Assembly (NCBI RefSeq): GCF_000374045.1
Contig: NZ_KB893332.1
Coordinates: forward strand, 1 to 57,961
Direction: 5' to 3'
Origin: Segetibacter koreensis DSM 18137
GTDB lineage: Bacteria; Bacteroidota; Bacteroidia; Chitinophagales; Chitinophagaceae
Length of the DNA: 57,961 bases
Positions 8,250 to 18,200 of the stretch are shown one piece after another (the first letter of the stretch is position 1; each line of letters begins with the position of its first letter). A program made the translations under genes and the position numbers. The notes beneath the pieces are model-generated. The model saw nothing but the letters and a program-made list of their open reading frames with translations. It ran no database searches and was not told the DNA's origin.

Positions 8250-9125
8250 TTAACTCAAAATATCTTTTTTTCTAAATACCAGTACGGAAGCAAGCAGCAA
8301 ACCAAAGATGTGTAAAGCAAGTATTCCTGCGGCTTGCAGTACTTTATCCAAATTCTGTACCGAGCCAATTATGGCTTCATTGTCATTATTTACTTTAACA
8401 TCGAAAAAACCTTTCCACCCAATCATATGAGTTGTAAAGAGATAAGGCTTTATTGCATTGAAAATAGGTATATCGAGGGTGCTTAAAATAGTAAATACGA
8501 CAATGACACTCATGGTGGCTACGATAGGGCCAATAGAATTTTCGGCAAAGAGTGATAAAAAGAAACCCAGTGATGCAACCGTTAGCATTGCCAGTGCTGC
8601 AAAACAAAAGGCACAAATATACCTCCAGAAAATATCGTTACTTTTTAATTGTACAACATAGCCACTTTTAAGATTAAGCATATCATCTGTACCAAAAATG
8701 GCCATGGACACAAACAAAGCAAGTATAGCCATAAATATGAGCAACAGAAAAGTATAAATAGCGGCTGCAAGAAACTTTGCCAAAATAACCTCGGTACGAC
8801 TTACAGGTTTTGTAAGAAGTAACCGCAAGGTTCCCATGTTTGCTTCGCCTGAAATAAGGTCCGCTGCAATAAGGGTTATAAGCAGTGGCACATGCACCAG
8901 CAACAGTTGAAGAATAATGTAGCAAACAAGGTAACCATTCAATACATTCCCTTCGATATTGAACGAAGCTGATAAGTCTCGTAACATAAAATCAACGTAC
9001 ATTTTTCCATCGACTTTTAATCCGAACTGAATGATACTGACGAGGGCGGCCACAGCAACAAAGCTGATGTAGGTTCGCGGTCGTTTAAATATTTTAAATA
9101 ACTCAATTTGTAAAAGCTTCCACAT
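8250..9125 (-). CDS. ABC-2 type transporter permease
   Basis: This 291-residue integral membrane protein has about six predicted transmembrane segments. The cytoplasmic N-terminus (KLLQIELFKIFKRPRTY) and the conserved segment SGEANMGTLRLLLTKPVSRTE are typical of ABC-2 permeases of the GldF/NosY/bacteriocin-immunity type. Its start lies inside the end of the upstream ATPase gene (23-bp overlap), which implies translational coupling. The pair probably forms an exporter with two copies of each subunit; substrate unknown. No third partner is adjacent. Confidence 0.9.
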   Translation of the reverse strand: MWKLLQIELFKIFKRPRTYISFVAVAALVSIIQFGLKVDGKMYVDFMLRDLSASFNIEGNVLNGYLVCYIILQLLLVHVPLLITLIAADLISGEANMGTLRLLLTKPVSRTEVILAKFLAAAIYTFLLLIFMAILALFVSMAIFGTDDMLNLKSGYVVQLKSNDIFWRYICAFCFAALAMLTVASLGFFLSLFAENSIGPIVATMSVIVVFTILSTLDIPIFNAIKPYLFTTHMIGWKGFFDVKVNNDNEAIIGSVQNLDKVLQAAGILALHIFGLLLASVLVFRKKDILS

Positions 9126-10041
9126 GTTGATTGCCTGTTGTTACCTGTAAAAAATAATCTTCCAGCGAGTTTCTTGGTTGTAAAGACAAAATCGGAATTT
9201 GCATTTGTGCGAGAGACTGATGAAAAGCCGGAATTTCATTTTTATCCATTTTTAAAACAATTGTCTTTTCTCTTGCAGGCTGCAATTTTGCTGACCATCG
9301 ACTTTGTTGTAATTGGTAAAATGCCTTTTTATTGTCTAACGTTTCGAGCTCTACAAGAGTTTGTGAAGGATCAAATAATGCCAACGTGTCACCTTCCGCC
9401 ATTTTTTTGCCCTTATCTATAATTAACAGGCGATTTGCTATTAATTGTATTTCGCTTAATAAATGAGAAGAAACCAAAATTGTTTTATTTCGCTCTTTGC
9501 TGAGATGCAGCATAAGGTTTCGAATATCTGCAATGCCTTGAGGATCGAGTCCATTGGTTGGCTCGTCTAACACAATAAGTTGTGGATTGTGCACCAAAGC
9601 AATCGCAATTCCTAAACGTTGTTTCATGCCCTGGCTGTATGTTTTTACTTTGCTAAATGCCCTTTCCTGTAAGCCTACCATTGCTAATTGGTCTAATAGT
9701 TGAGCCCGAGTCAGCTTCGGGCCGCCACTGATTTTCGAAAAAAGCTGTACATTCTCAAAAGCTGATAAGTATTTGTAAACATCTGGTTTTTCTATAACCG
9801 CGCCGGTTTGTCGTAGTATTTCTTTTCTATGTGTAGAAAGATGCATCCCAAACATTTCAATTTCTCCATGACTAGGCTCAATTAACGTCAACAACATTCT
9901 AATAGTGGTTGATTTACCGGCACCGTTTTGACCCAAAAAACCGTAAATATCGCCCTGGTTTACAGTAAACGAAAGATTATTAACTGCTACTATTTCATTG
10001 AAATGCTTCGAAAGATTAGATACCTTAATAACAGGCTGCAT
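9103..10041 (-). CDS. ABC transporter ATP-binding protein (ABC-2 exporter partner)
   Basis: This 312-residue ATPase has Walker A GQNGAGKST at 37-45, the signature YSQGMKQR at 135-142 and Walker B LIVLDEP at 155-161, followed by the D-loop NGLDPQG and a switch histidine in SSHLLSE. A C-terminal extension of about 90 residues after the core is usual for the CcmA/NatA-like group. It is the first gene of a two-gene operon with the overlapping permease. Confidence 0.93.
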   Translation of the reverse strand: MQPVIKVSNLSKHFNEIVAVNNLSFTVNQGDIYGFLGQNGAGKSTTIRMLLTLIEPSHGEIEMFGMHLSTHRKEILRQTGAVIEKPDVYKYLSAFENVQLFSKISGGPKLTRAQLLDQLAMVGLQERAFSKVKTYSQGMKQRLGIAIALVHNPQLIVLDEPTNGLDPQGIADIRNLMLHLSKERNKTILVSSHLLSEIQLIANRLLIIDKGKKMAEGDTLALFDPSQTLVELETLDNKKAFYQLQQSRWSAKLQPAREKTIVLKMDKNEIPAFHQSLAQMQIPILSLQPRNSLEDYFLQVTTGNQHVEAFTN

Positions 10042-10183
10042 AATAAGATAACAATAAAGGGTAAAGTTAGTTGAAAGAAAACCTGTTTAATTCCTGATAA
10101 CTTTAACGGTAATAATATGGGGTAGAATATTCAGTTGCTATAACAAAAAGGATGGTTTTAAAAAGAGAACATATTTCATCAAT

Positions 10184-10214
10184 AAAAAAGGGAAATGCGT
10201 TTTGAGCATTTCCC
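10184..10214 (-). terminator. Intrinsic terminator of the AraC-family gene
   Basis: Read on the minus strand, GGGAAATGC (10214-10206) pairs perfectly with GCATTTCCC (10198-10190) across a 7-nt loop and is followed by six T residues (A-run 10184-10189). It lies about 100 bp after the stop of the AraC-family regulator. Confidence 0.85.
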
Positions 10215-10311
10215 AATAGTTTTCATAAATACCAATCCCCCAATCGATACTTATGAAAAATAAAATTAATGCTTTAAGTAATACTGCAATATTAAAAAAT
10301 GTTAAATTTTT

Positions 10312-11145
10312 TTAATATTGTTGCTCCTTCCTGAAGTCTTCAAAAGGCAGAGGGGTTTCTTTGTAAAAACTTGCAGGGGTATTACCCGCAAACTCTTTAA
10401 ATTCTCTTATAAAATGCATTTGGTCGTAATACCCGCAATCGTTCGAAATATCGATCCAGGTTTTAAATGGATTCTTCATTTTAACCATTAACGCGTAATT
10501 GAAACGAACAATTCTGGCAAATAATTTTGGCGAAATTCCAACCTGTTCCTTAAATTTCATCTCAAAGCTTTTTAAACTCATGTTAGCTTCATAAGCCAGG
10601 TTTTTAATATTTGTATTGCCTTTAGTTTTGCAAATAACTGATGCTGCAGAAGTAATATTATCGTAAGCATTTGTTTCATAGTTTGTTAGTTGAGACAATA
10701 GAAATTTATCAGCTAGTTTTTTCATTTCGAATAAGTCTTTTGCGGCACTTAATCGCTCATTAAAAACTTCAATTCCTTTAGTAACAAGATCAGACGCCTC
10801 GAAAATATTGTTGATGATCAGGGGCATGGGAATGCCAAATATTCTATGAAATCCCGTTGGTTTAAATTGTATTGCAAACAATTTTACATCACCGTTCGAA
10901 ATGACAATTCCTTTCGATTCTGTCTGTAACCCGATTATGTGGGTGGTAGTTCCCTGCTCAATACGACTATTTGTTATTTTATTAGTATTCACAGAACCAC
11001 TTAAAACAAATGCTATCGAACTTTCGTGATTGGCAGGTAGTGGTTTTGCCAAATCAGTACCAAATGTATTAAATTCACGAAGTGTATAACAACGAACAAA
11101 TGATTGCAATACGTTACATGGTAAAATTTCAGTCGTAACGACCAT
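10312..11145 (-). CDS. AraC family transcriptional regulator
   Basis: This 277-residue protein has a C-terminal double helix-turn-helix of the AraC/XylS type (about residues 165-265). The second helix-turn-helix shows the family pattern in WIDISNDCGYYDQMHFIREF, followed by GNTPASFYKE. The N-terminal 150 residues form a predicted cupin-like sensing domain similar to those of Bacteroidota regulators of unknown ligand. It is a single-gene unit with its own terminator. The neighbouring ABC exporter could be a target, but nothing in the sequence proves this. Confidence 0.9.
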   Translation of the reverse strand: MVVTTEILPCNVLQSFVRCYTLREFNTFGTDLAKPLPANHESSIAFVLSGSVNTNKITNSRIEQGTTTHIIGLQTESKGIVISNGDVKLFAIQFKPTGFHRIFGIPMPLIINNIFEASDLVTKGIEVFNERLSAAKDLFEMKKLADKFLLSQLTNYETNAYDNITSAASVICKTKGNTNIKNLAYEANMSLKSFEMKFKEQVGISPKLFARIVRFNYALMVKMKNPFKTWIDISNDCGYYDQMHFIREFKEFAGNTPASFYKETPLPFEDFRKEQQY

Positions 11146-11336
11146 AATTTTTTTTGTTTCTTATGAAAATAAGAAGTTTGTTTTAGATTAAATTTATTTT
11201 TTATGCCTGCAATTACTTTTAATTAATTTATCTCATTTTTCTTGTACATTGTAATGCGTTGCAGGTTTTCTGCTTCAATGAAACCAGGTGTTATTAGTTT
11301 AAATATTCATAATGCTTTATTCCATTAGTAACCCTT

Positions 11337-11344
11337 TATTTTTG
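11337..11344 (+). promoter_or_regulatory. Candidate -7 promoter element of mutS2
   Basis: TATTTTTG matches the Bacteroidota sigma-A -7 consensus TAnnTTTG exactly and lies 40 bp before the mutS2 start. No good TTTG is seen at -33, so this is a partial match. Confidence 0.4.
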
Positions 11345-11383
11345 CACTTTTAATTAATATTTTAAGCTCGCAGTAGAAGTTAT

Positions 11384-13489
11384 ATGAAATTATTTCCAGA
11401 TTCGGCATTGGTGCAGTTAGAGTTTGATAAAATAAAAGAGTTACTTGTCGAACACTGTAAAAGTGAATTTGCTAAAAAAAAGGCCGATGATCTTCGTATA
11501 CACACAAAAAAAGAGTTTATCCAGACCGAGCTTCAGCAAACGTATGAGTATAAATTGTTGCAACAGAACGGTCAATATTTTCCTAACGACTATGTTCTAA
11601 ATCTTAGCAAAGACCTTCGTCTGCTATCCATACCAGGTGCCGTACTGACAGGCGAGCAATTCGTTCAAATAAGAAAACTGGCTGTGGGAATTCAGTCGGT
11701 CTTCCGTTGGTTTGATAATGAGAGAAGAACTGCATATCCGGCATTAACGAAAGTTATAGCAGACAGTTATTATGAAAAAGCGATCCTTGCAATGCTGGAT
11801 GAAGTACTTGATGAACATGGAAATGTAAAAGACAATGCCTCAGAAGACCTTCAAAAGATCAGGCTTAGTTTATGTAAAAAAAGGAATGAGCTGCGAAGGG
11901 TATTCGAAAGAGTGATAAGTCGATTAAATAAAGCCGGTTACGCCGCAGATATTGAAGAAGGCTTTAGCAATGGGCGAAGGGTAGTAGCTGTTTTTTCTGA
12001 GTATAAAAGGCAAATCAAAGGAATACTGCATGGAGAAAGTGATACCAGGAAAACTGCTTACATAGAACCTGAAGAAACAATTGAGCTCAACAATGATATT
12101 TTTAGCCTGGAAAATGAGGAGAGCAGGGAAATTCAACGTATCTTAAGAAAACTAACGTCCGATTTATCAGTGTACGCAGATCTTCTGAAAACGTACCATA
12201 CTATTGTCGGTGAGTATGATTTTATAAGGGGAAAGGCGAGACTGGCTATTGATATGAATGGCGAGTTTCCTGCAATAGTTGATGCAGCACATATAGAATT
12301 AATAAATGCTTATCATCCTCTTCTTTATTTGTACAATAAAAAATCCGGGAAAAATACGATTTCCCTGTCTTTAACCCTTAATGATAAAAACCGTATACTC
12401 GTAATCAGCGGTCCAAATGCAGGAGGTAAAACAGTTACCCTTAAAACAATCGGCCTTCTACAGATTATGATGCAGAGTGGACTCCTTGTACCGGCGAGCG
12501 CAGACTCACGAATGGGCATATTTAAACAATTGATGATTCATATAGGAGACACACAAAGTATAGAGTTTGAATTAAGCACCTACAGCAGCCACCTAAAAAA
12601 CATGAAGCATTTTATGGAAGTGGCAAACGGAAAAACTCTGTTTTTTATAGATGAGTTAGGCAGTGGGAGTGATCCAAATTTAGGCGGTGCATTTGCTGAA
12701 GTGATTATGGAGGAGCTTGCCCGTAAACATTCTTTTGGTGTGGTAACCACTCACTATCTTAATCTGAAAGTGATGGCTAACAAAGTGCCGGGAATAATAA
12801 ACGGGGCCATGGCTTTTGACGAGCAAAGTCTTATGCCTTTGTACAAACTGATTATTGGCAAACCCGGAAGTTCATATACTTTTTCGATTGCTGAAAGAAT
12901 TGGCCTTTCAGGAGATTTAATAAAAAAAGCCCGGCAGTTGGTAGATGAAGATCATTTTAGGTTGGATAAACTGCTAAATGCGACAGAACAAGATCTGAGA
13001 CAGGTTGAAAAAAAGGAGCAGGATCTGCACAAACTGTTAAAAGAAAATGAGCGGCTAAAAAAAGAAATGACACGTGTCATTGACCAGGAAAGGCACAGGC
13101 AGGAGGTAGAATTGCTTAAGCAGCAAAACAAGATAACCGAAGACCGGATTGCCTATTTGAAAGATATGGAGCGCAAGATGAAACAAATACTGCTCGAATG
13201 GAGAAAAGCCGAAGACAAGAGTGAGCCGCTTAAACAAATGCACAATCTTTTATTTAAAAAGAAGGACCAGGTGGTAACAAACAAACTGGCAAAAAAGGTG
13301 GAAGGAAAATACCAGGAAGTAACCTCTGAAATAGTGGTGGGTGCAAAAGTAAAATTGAAAAAAAATTACCAGGTCGGATCGGTAAAAGAGATAAGAGGGA
13401 AACGCGCTATTGTACAGGTAGGTTTACTGCCCATGAGTGTAGATTTGAGCGACCTTGTTGTAGTTGAAGAAAGATCTGCAGAAGATTAG
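11384..13489 (+). CDS. mutS2: MutS2-like DNA-binding ATPase lacking the Smr domain
   Basis: This 701-residue protein has the MutS2 order: helical core and clamp domains (about 1-330), the MutS ATPase with Walker A GPNAGGKT near 343-350 and Walker B FFIDELGSGSDP near 420-431, then a coiled coil (about 515-610) and a KOW-like segment at the end. MutS2 proteins suppress homologous recombination or rescue collided ribosomes. The usual C-terminal Smr nuclease domain is absent: the protein stops after the KOW-like part, and no Smr coding sequence is visible in any frame downstream. Whether this is lineage-normal or a loss cannot be told here. Confidence 0.9.
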   Translation: MKLFPDSALVQLEFDKIKELLVEHCKSEFAKKKADDLRIHTKKEFIQTELQQTYEYKLLQQNGQYFPNDYVLNLSKDLRLLSIPGAVLTGEQFVQIRKLAVGIQSVFRWFDNERRTAYPALTKVIADSYYEKAILAMLDEVLDEHGNVKDNASEDLQKIRLSLCKKRNELRRVFERVISRLNKAGYAADIEEGFSNGRRVVAVFSEYKRQIKGILHGESDTRKTAYIEPEETIELNNDIFSLENEESREIQRILRKLTSDLSVYADLLKTYHTIVGEYDFIRGKARLAIDMNGEFPAIVDAAHIELINAYHPLLYLYNKKSGKNTISLSLTLNDKNRILVISGPNAGGKTVTLKTIGLLQIMMQSGLLVPASADSRMGIFKQLMIHIGDTQSIEFELSTYSSHLKNMKHFMEVANGKTLFFIDELGSGSDPNLGGAFAEVIMEELARKHSFGVVTTHYLNLKVMANKVPGIINGAMAFDEQSLMPLYKLIIGKPGSSYTFSIAERIGLSGDLIKKARQLVDEDHFRLDKLLNATEQDLRQVEKKEQDLHKLLKENERLKKEMTRVIDQERHRQEVELLKQQNKITEDRIAYLKDMERKMKQILLEWRKAEDKSEPLKQMHNLLFKKKDQVVTNKLAKKVEGKYQEVTSEIVVGAKVKLKKNYQVGSVKEIRGKRAIVQVGLLPMSVDLSDLVVVEERSAED

Positions 13490-13878
13490 ATTGTTGCCGA
13501 ATTTGCCAGCTTAAATAGGTTGACAACTGTCGGCTGTTTGTGATTTACACTTATATTTGTTATCATTCTTCACAAGGGTCGAAGCCTAAATTTGCTTGAA
13601 ATTGATTGTAATGAAATAAGAATTTATATTAGCATAATAAAGGTTATTTCTTACTGTTTTTTTGCTTGTAAAAAGAATTATTTAGGGCAAAGACATGTGT
13701 AAAAAAAAAGAAAGGAAATCCGCAAAAAAAGTTCTTGCAACATTTATAGGGTTTAATGCACATGCAGATTAAACTTTGAACTGATAAATACGTCGGTTAA
13801 AAGCTTAAATTAAAGAAACACAAAAAGAAGTGTTTATAGATTTATAGATTAGATATTGTTTAAAGTTTAAAAAATTAG
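13490..13878. other. Intergenic region, no gene seen
   Basis: These 389 bp between mutS2 and the response regulator contain no convincing open frame, tRNA, strong terminator or long repeat. It is AT-rich and presumably holds the mutS2 transcript end and the promoter of the receiver-domain gene. Confidence 0.5.
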
Positions 13879-14265
13879 ATGGCAAAATTTACAGATGTAC
13901 TTTTAGTGGAAGACGACCCAATCACGATAATGGTATGTGAGAGGATAATGAAAATGACTTTTTTTGCAGAAAAAGTTACTTCCTGCCTAAATGGAAAAAT
14001 TGCTATTGATTACTTATTGTCTAAGCCTGAAAATGAAAATTTGCCAAAAATCATTTTTCTCGATATCAATATGCCTGTAATGAATGGATGGGATTTTCTC
14101 GTGGAATTAGATAAAGTAAAATCTCATTTTAAACAGTTACCTGATATTTACCTGCTTTCTTCAACAGTTGATCCGGAAGATTTTACAAAGGCAAAAGATT
14201 TTAGGTTGGTAAAAGATTTTATCTCAAAACCTTTAAGCAAAGAAGCCCTCGACAAAATTTTATAA
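13879..14265 (+). CDS. Single-domain response regulator (CheY-like receiver)
   Basis: This 128-residue protein is a lone receiver domain. The acidic pocket is E11, D12 and D13 in VEDDPI, the phospho-acceptor is D62 in FLDINMPVMNGW, the switch residue is S95 in LLSST, and the conserved lysine is K117 in ISKPLS. There is no output domain, so it would act through protein contacts or as a phosphotransfer intermediate. No histidine kinase is adjacent; the nearest, at 53704-55614, is also an orphan. Confidence 0.93.
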   Translation: MAKFTDVLLVEDDPITIMVCERIMKMTFFAEKVTSCLNGKIAIDYLLSKPENENLPKIIFLDINMPVMNGWDFLVELDKVKSHFKQLPDIYLLSSTVDPEDFTKAKDFRLVKDFISKPLSKEALDKIL

Positions 14266-14343
14266 AATCAACTATTTGTTGTAATTCGCGTTTTGCAAAA
14301 CTCCTGAAAAGTAGAGTTAATAATCTTATATTCCTGAAAAGTT

Positions 14344-14865
14344 ATGCAAATAAAAATTGAACCTGTAAAAAGTACTGAGGTTCAAATTCTTTCTGACATT
14401 AGTATTAAATGTTTTTATGATACTTTTCATCAACAGAATACTGAAGAAGATATGCAGTTTTTTCTAAAGGAAAACTTTACTATCGATAGAATTACTTCTG
14501 AAATGGGTGAAAGTTCTAACTACTTCTTTTTTGCAAAAGTAAAAGATGAGATCGCGGGATATATAAAGTTATCGGTATCGAAACCTCCATTGGAAATCGA
14601 AGAAACTGATGCACTGGAAATTGCAAGAATTTATGTGCTGAAAGATAAAATTGGGTCAGGAGTTGGAAAAAGCTTAATGAATTTTGCTATTTCTTTTGCA
14701 AAAAGTAACAACAAAAAAACGATCTGGTTAGGCGTTTGGGAACATAACCAACGGGCGATTCATTTTTATGAAAAGTATTGTTTTAAAAAATTTAGTGAGC
14801 ATATATTCCTGCTAGGCAAAGATCGGCAGATTGACTGGCTGATGAAGAAAGAACTGGGCGAATAA
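14344..14865 (+). CDS. GNAT family N-acetyltransferase
   Basis: This 173-residue protein has the GNAT fold. The acetyl-CoA pyrophosphate loop is at about 101-110 (KIGSGVGKSL), preceded by strand ARIYVLKD. WLGVWEHNQRAIHFYEKYCF near 132-151 is typical of the PaiA/RimI-like group. The acceptor could be a polyamine, amino acid or small metabolite; the sequence does not decide. It follows the response regulator by 78 bp on the same strand, and an 11-bp direct repeat (14302-14312 and 14332-14342) lies in that gap. Confidence 0.88.
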   Translation: MQIKIEPVKSTEVQILSDISIKCFYDTFHQQNTEEDMQFFLKENFTIDRITSEMGESSNYFFFAKVKDEIAGYIKLSVSKPPLEIEETDALEIARIYVLKDKIGSGVGKSLMNFAISFAKSNNKKTIWLGVWEHNQRAIHFYEKYCFKKFSEHIFLLGKDRQIDWLMKKELGE

Positions 14866-15219
14866 ATACGTTTTTCCCTAATGATTTTAAAAGTTTTGAC
14901 CAATCATGCTTTCAATGGACCATTCTAGTTTTCTCAATATCAAAAAATTTGTTCTGTGGAGGTTATAAGCTAAACCTCTTCTATCCATTCCTTATTCCTG
15001 CTACATCTTTTTGTACTTATAGTAGAACTATTTTAAATATTATGCAGCAAATTCATATTGTAATTTGTCTGTCGAAAGTGCTCTTTATCCTGGGGAAACC
15101 TAATGATGAAATTGAAATTTTTTTGATAAAATTCAATTTTCTATAAAAGTTTCAATTTTCTCTAAAGCGATGTGTTGTTATTACTTAGTTAATATCAATA
15201 AATTATAAAATCGTTTGCC
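14866..15219. other. Intergenic region upstream of the SusC/SusD island
   Basis: These 354 bp contain no supported gene. A 65-codon frame at 14949-15146 has no homology-like features and is rejected. The distal part carries three copies of an 8-bp motif described separately. This is the left border of the accessory island. Confidence 0.5.
15109..15161. repeat. Direct and inverted TTCAATTT repeats upstream of susC1
   Basis: TTCAATTTTCT occurs at 15132-15142 and again at 15151-15161 (19-bp period), and the inverse AAATTGAA lies at 15109-15116. The cluster ends 58 bp before the susC1 start, a position suited to a regulator-binding site. No ECF sigma or anti-sigma gene is adjacent to explain regulation otherwise. 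Confidence 0.5.
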
Positions 15220-18200
15220 ATGAGATCAAAAATTAAACGAAATGCACTGTACATCTTTTTAGCTCTTTTTTCTTTTCTAATTACTGTTACTGCTATTGCT
15301 CAGCAAAGAAGAATTTCCGGTAAGATATTGGGGTCAGATGGGAAGCCTGTTGCCGGAGCATCTATTACAGTTAACGGAACGACAACGGGTACTCAAACGG
15401 ACGCAAGCGGTAACTTTACGCTGGTCGCTCCTCAGGGAAAAAACAGTATCACTATTTCATCGGTCGGTTTTGAAACGCAAAACCTTACCATACCTCCGGG
15501 CAACACCATTACTGCTACACTTAAGACATCAACTACTAACTTAAATGAGATAGTAGTGACTGGGTATACGGCACAGAGAAAAAAAGACATAACAGGTTCC
15601 GTTTCCGTAGTTAGCGTACGTGATATGAAATCGATACCATCGGGAAGTTCGGAGCAGTTGCTGCAGGGGCAGGCCTCAGGAGTAAGTGTGATTACCTCTG
15701 GTGCGCCGGGTGGCCCTTCCAATGTTTTTATCAGGGGTATTTCGTCATTTGGTAATTCCGACCCATTGGTTATAATAGATGGAATTCAATCAAGCATGCA
15801 CGATATAAATGCAAACGATATTGAGTCAGTTCAGGTTTTGAAAGACGCCGGAGCTGCGTCACAGTATGGCGTAAGAGGTTCTAATGGTGTTATTGTTATA
15901 ACTACCAAGAGAGGCAGCAGGGGTAAAACTGTTGTGAACTATGATGCATACTATGGTACTCAAAGAACTTTGAGTGGAAATCCATTTCATTTACTTAATT
16001 CGCAGGAACTTGCTAATGCCTTATGGATAGCCAGCAAAAATGCAAAACAGGTCGGCTCTAATGGAAACCCTCAATCAGCTCAATATGGTAACGGCGCAAC
16101 ACCGGTATTGCCTGATTATATAACTCCCGGAGGGGCACGTGAAGGTGATGCTTCAGTAGATCCTTCATTATACAATACTGATTATACAGCTGGAAATATC
16201 TACCAAATAACCAAAGCTAATAAAGTGGGAACTGATTGGTTTCATGAAGTGTTTAAACCTGCTCCAATACAAAGCCACACTCTTTCCGTAAGCGGGGGAA
16301 GTGATAAAGCAACATTTTTGTTTTCAACGGGGTACTTCAATCAACAAGGAACTTTAATTAATACTTATCTGCACCGGTATGATGTCAGATTGAATTCTAC
16401 ATTTAATGTAAGCAGCAGAATACGTGTGGGCGAGAATGCATACATGTTTCACAAAGACAATCCACAAATTGGATACCTGGGAGAGAACGTTATAAATATG
16501 GTATATCGTGAACAGCCGATTATACCTGTATATGATATAAAAGGAAATTACGCAGGCTCAAACGGACCAGAATTAGGTAATGCCCAAAATCCGGTAGCGA
16601 ACCAAAGACGTACAGCTAATAATAAAGGTTATAACTGGGATGTTATAGGAAATGGATGGGCAGAAGTAGATATTCTTAATCATTTGACTGCCCGTACAAG
16701 TTTTGGCGGCACGATTGATAACGGATATTATTATTATTATGGCTATCATACATATGAAAACGCCGAAAATAACAGTAACAACAGTTTTAGCGAAAATAGT
16801 TTTTATAACAGCTCCTGGACATGGACCAACTCTTTAACGTATAATAATGTTATTGCGCAGAAGCATAACCTTAAAGTGTTTGTTGCGACAGAGGCAATAA
16901 ATTATTATGGGCGAACTGTTGGCGGTACAAGGTTAGGTTATTTTAATGATGATCCATCACTACAGGTACTTAACGCCGGCGGCGCTACAGGGCAGACCAA
17001 TTATAGTACCGTCAACAGAAATACGTTATTTTCATTAATTGGCAGAGCCGATTATGCCTTCAATGATAAATATTTATTAAGTGCTACTGTTCGCAGAGAC
17101 GGTTCATCTGTATTTGGTTCAAATAAGCGTTATGGTGTATTTCCTGCCTTTTCTGCCGGTTGGAGAATTTCGCAGGAAGGATTTTTAAGAAATGTGGGAT
17201 GGTTAAGTGATTTAAAATTAAGAGGTAGCTGGGGTATTTTAGGTTCTCAAAACAATGTAGATCCCACAAACGCTTATACGCAATACTTAAGTACCCCCGG
17301 AAATTCTAACTATGATATAACTGGTACCAGTACAAGTACAGCAACAGGTTTTTATCTTTCCCGTTTCGGTAACCTCAGTACAGGATGGGAGCAGGATAAA
17401 GTTATCAATGTAGGTCTTGATGGTGCAGTATTACACAGCAAGATAGATTTTTCAATAGAATATTATAGAAAAAGTATCACTGGCCTGTTATTTACCGACC
17501 AGACTACGGCCACTGCGGGTGGTGCTACAAGACCTTCAGTTAATATTGGTGATGTTCAGAATAAAGGTGTTGACGTTTCTGTTAACTACCATGCAGCTCC
17601 AAGTAACAATTTCAAATTCAATATTGGTGCAAATGTTACAGCTTACAAAAGTTCTGTTGTAAGTATTCCCGGCAATTATTTCGATGCCGGCAGCACCCGC
17701 ATAGGAAACTTTGTACGCAACCAGGTTGATCATCCGGTAAGCGCCTTTTTTGGTTATAAAGTAATAGGATTGTTTAAAGATACAAGTGAAGTTGCAAAAG
17801 CTCCTACACAGACCGATGCTGCCCCCGGCCGCTTTAGGTATTTGGATGCTGACCATGACGGCACAATTACAGACGCCGACAGGGTATTTTTTGGTAATCC
17901 TAATCCTAAATTTACTTATGGAATTAATTTAAATACCAATTATAAAGATTTTGATCTCACAATGATCTTATACGGTTCCCAGGGAAATGATCTTATTAAT
18001 TATGTTCGCTACTGGACTGATTTCTGGGCATCTTTCCAGGGAAATAAAAGCAAAGACTTATTATACAATTCTTGGACACCACAAAACACAGGGGCAAAAG
18101 TTCCTATTTTAGAAAATGCATCCACATTTAGCACTAACTCAGTCCCTAATTCTTATTATTTAGAAAATGGATCTTTCTTAAAATGTAAATCTCTTATAAT

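Noticed and set aside
14302-14342. TCCTGAAAAGT direct repeat (30-bp period) before the GNAT gene
   Set aside because: Short and isolated; it may be chance in AT-rich DNA, so it is noted only in the gene entry and not promoted to a finding.
14949-15146. 65-codon plus-strand frame between the GNAT gene and susC1
   Set aside because: Low-complexity, cysteine- and isoleucine-rich translation with no recognisable motif, in AT-rich intergenic DNA overlapping the regulatory repeats.
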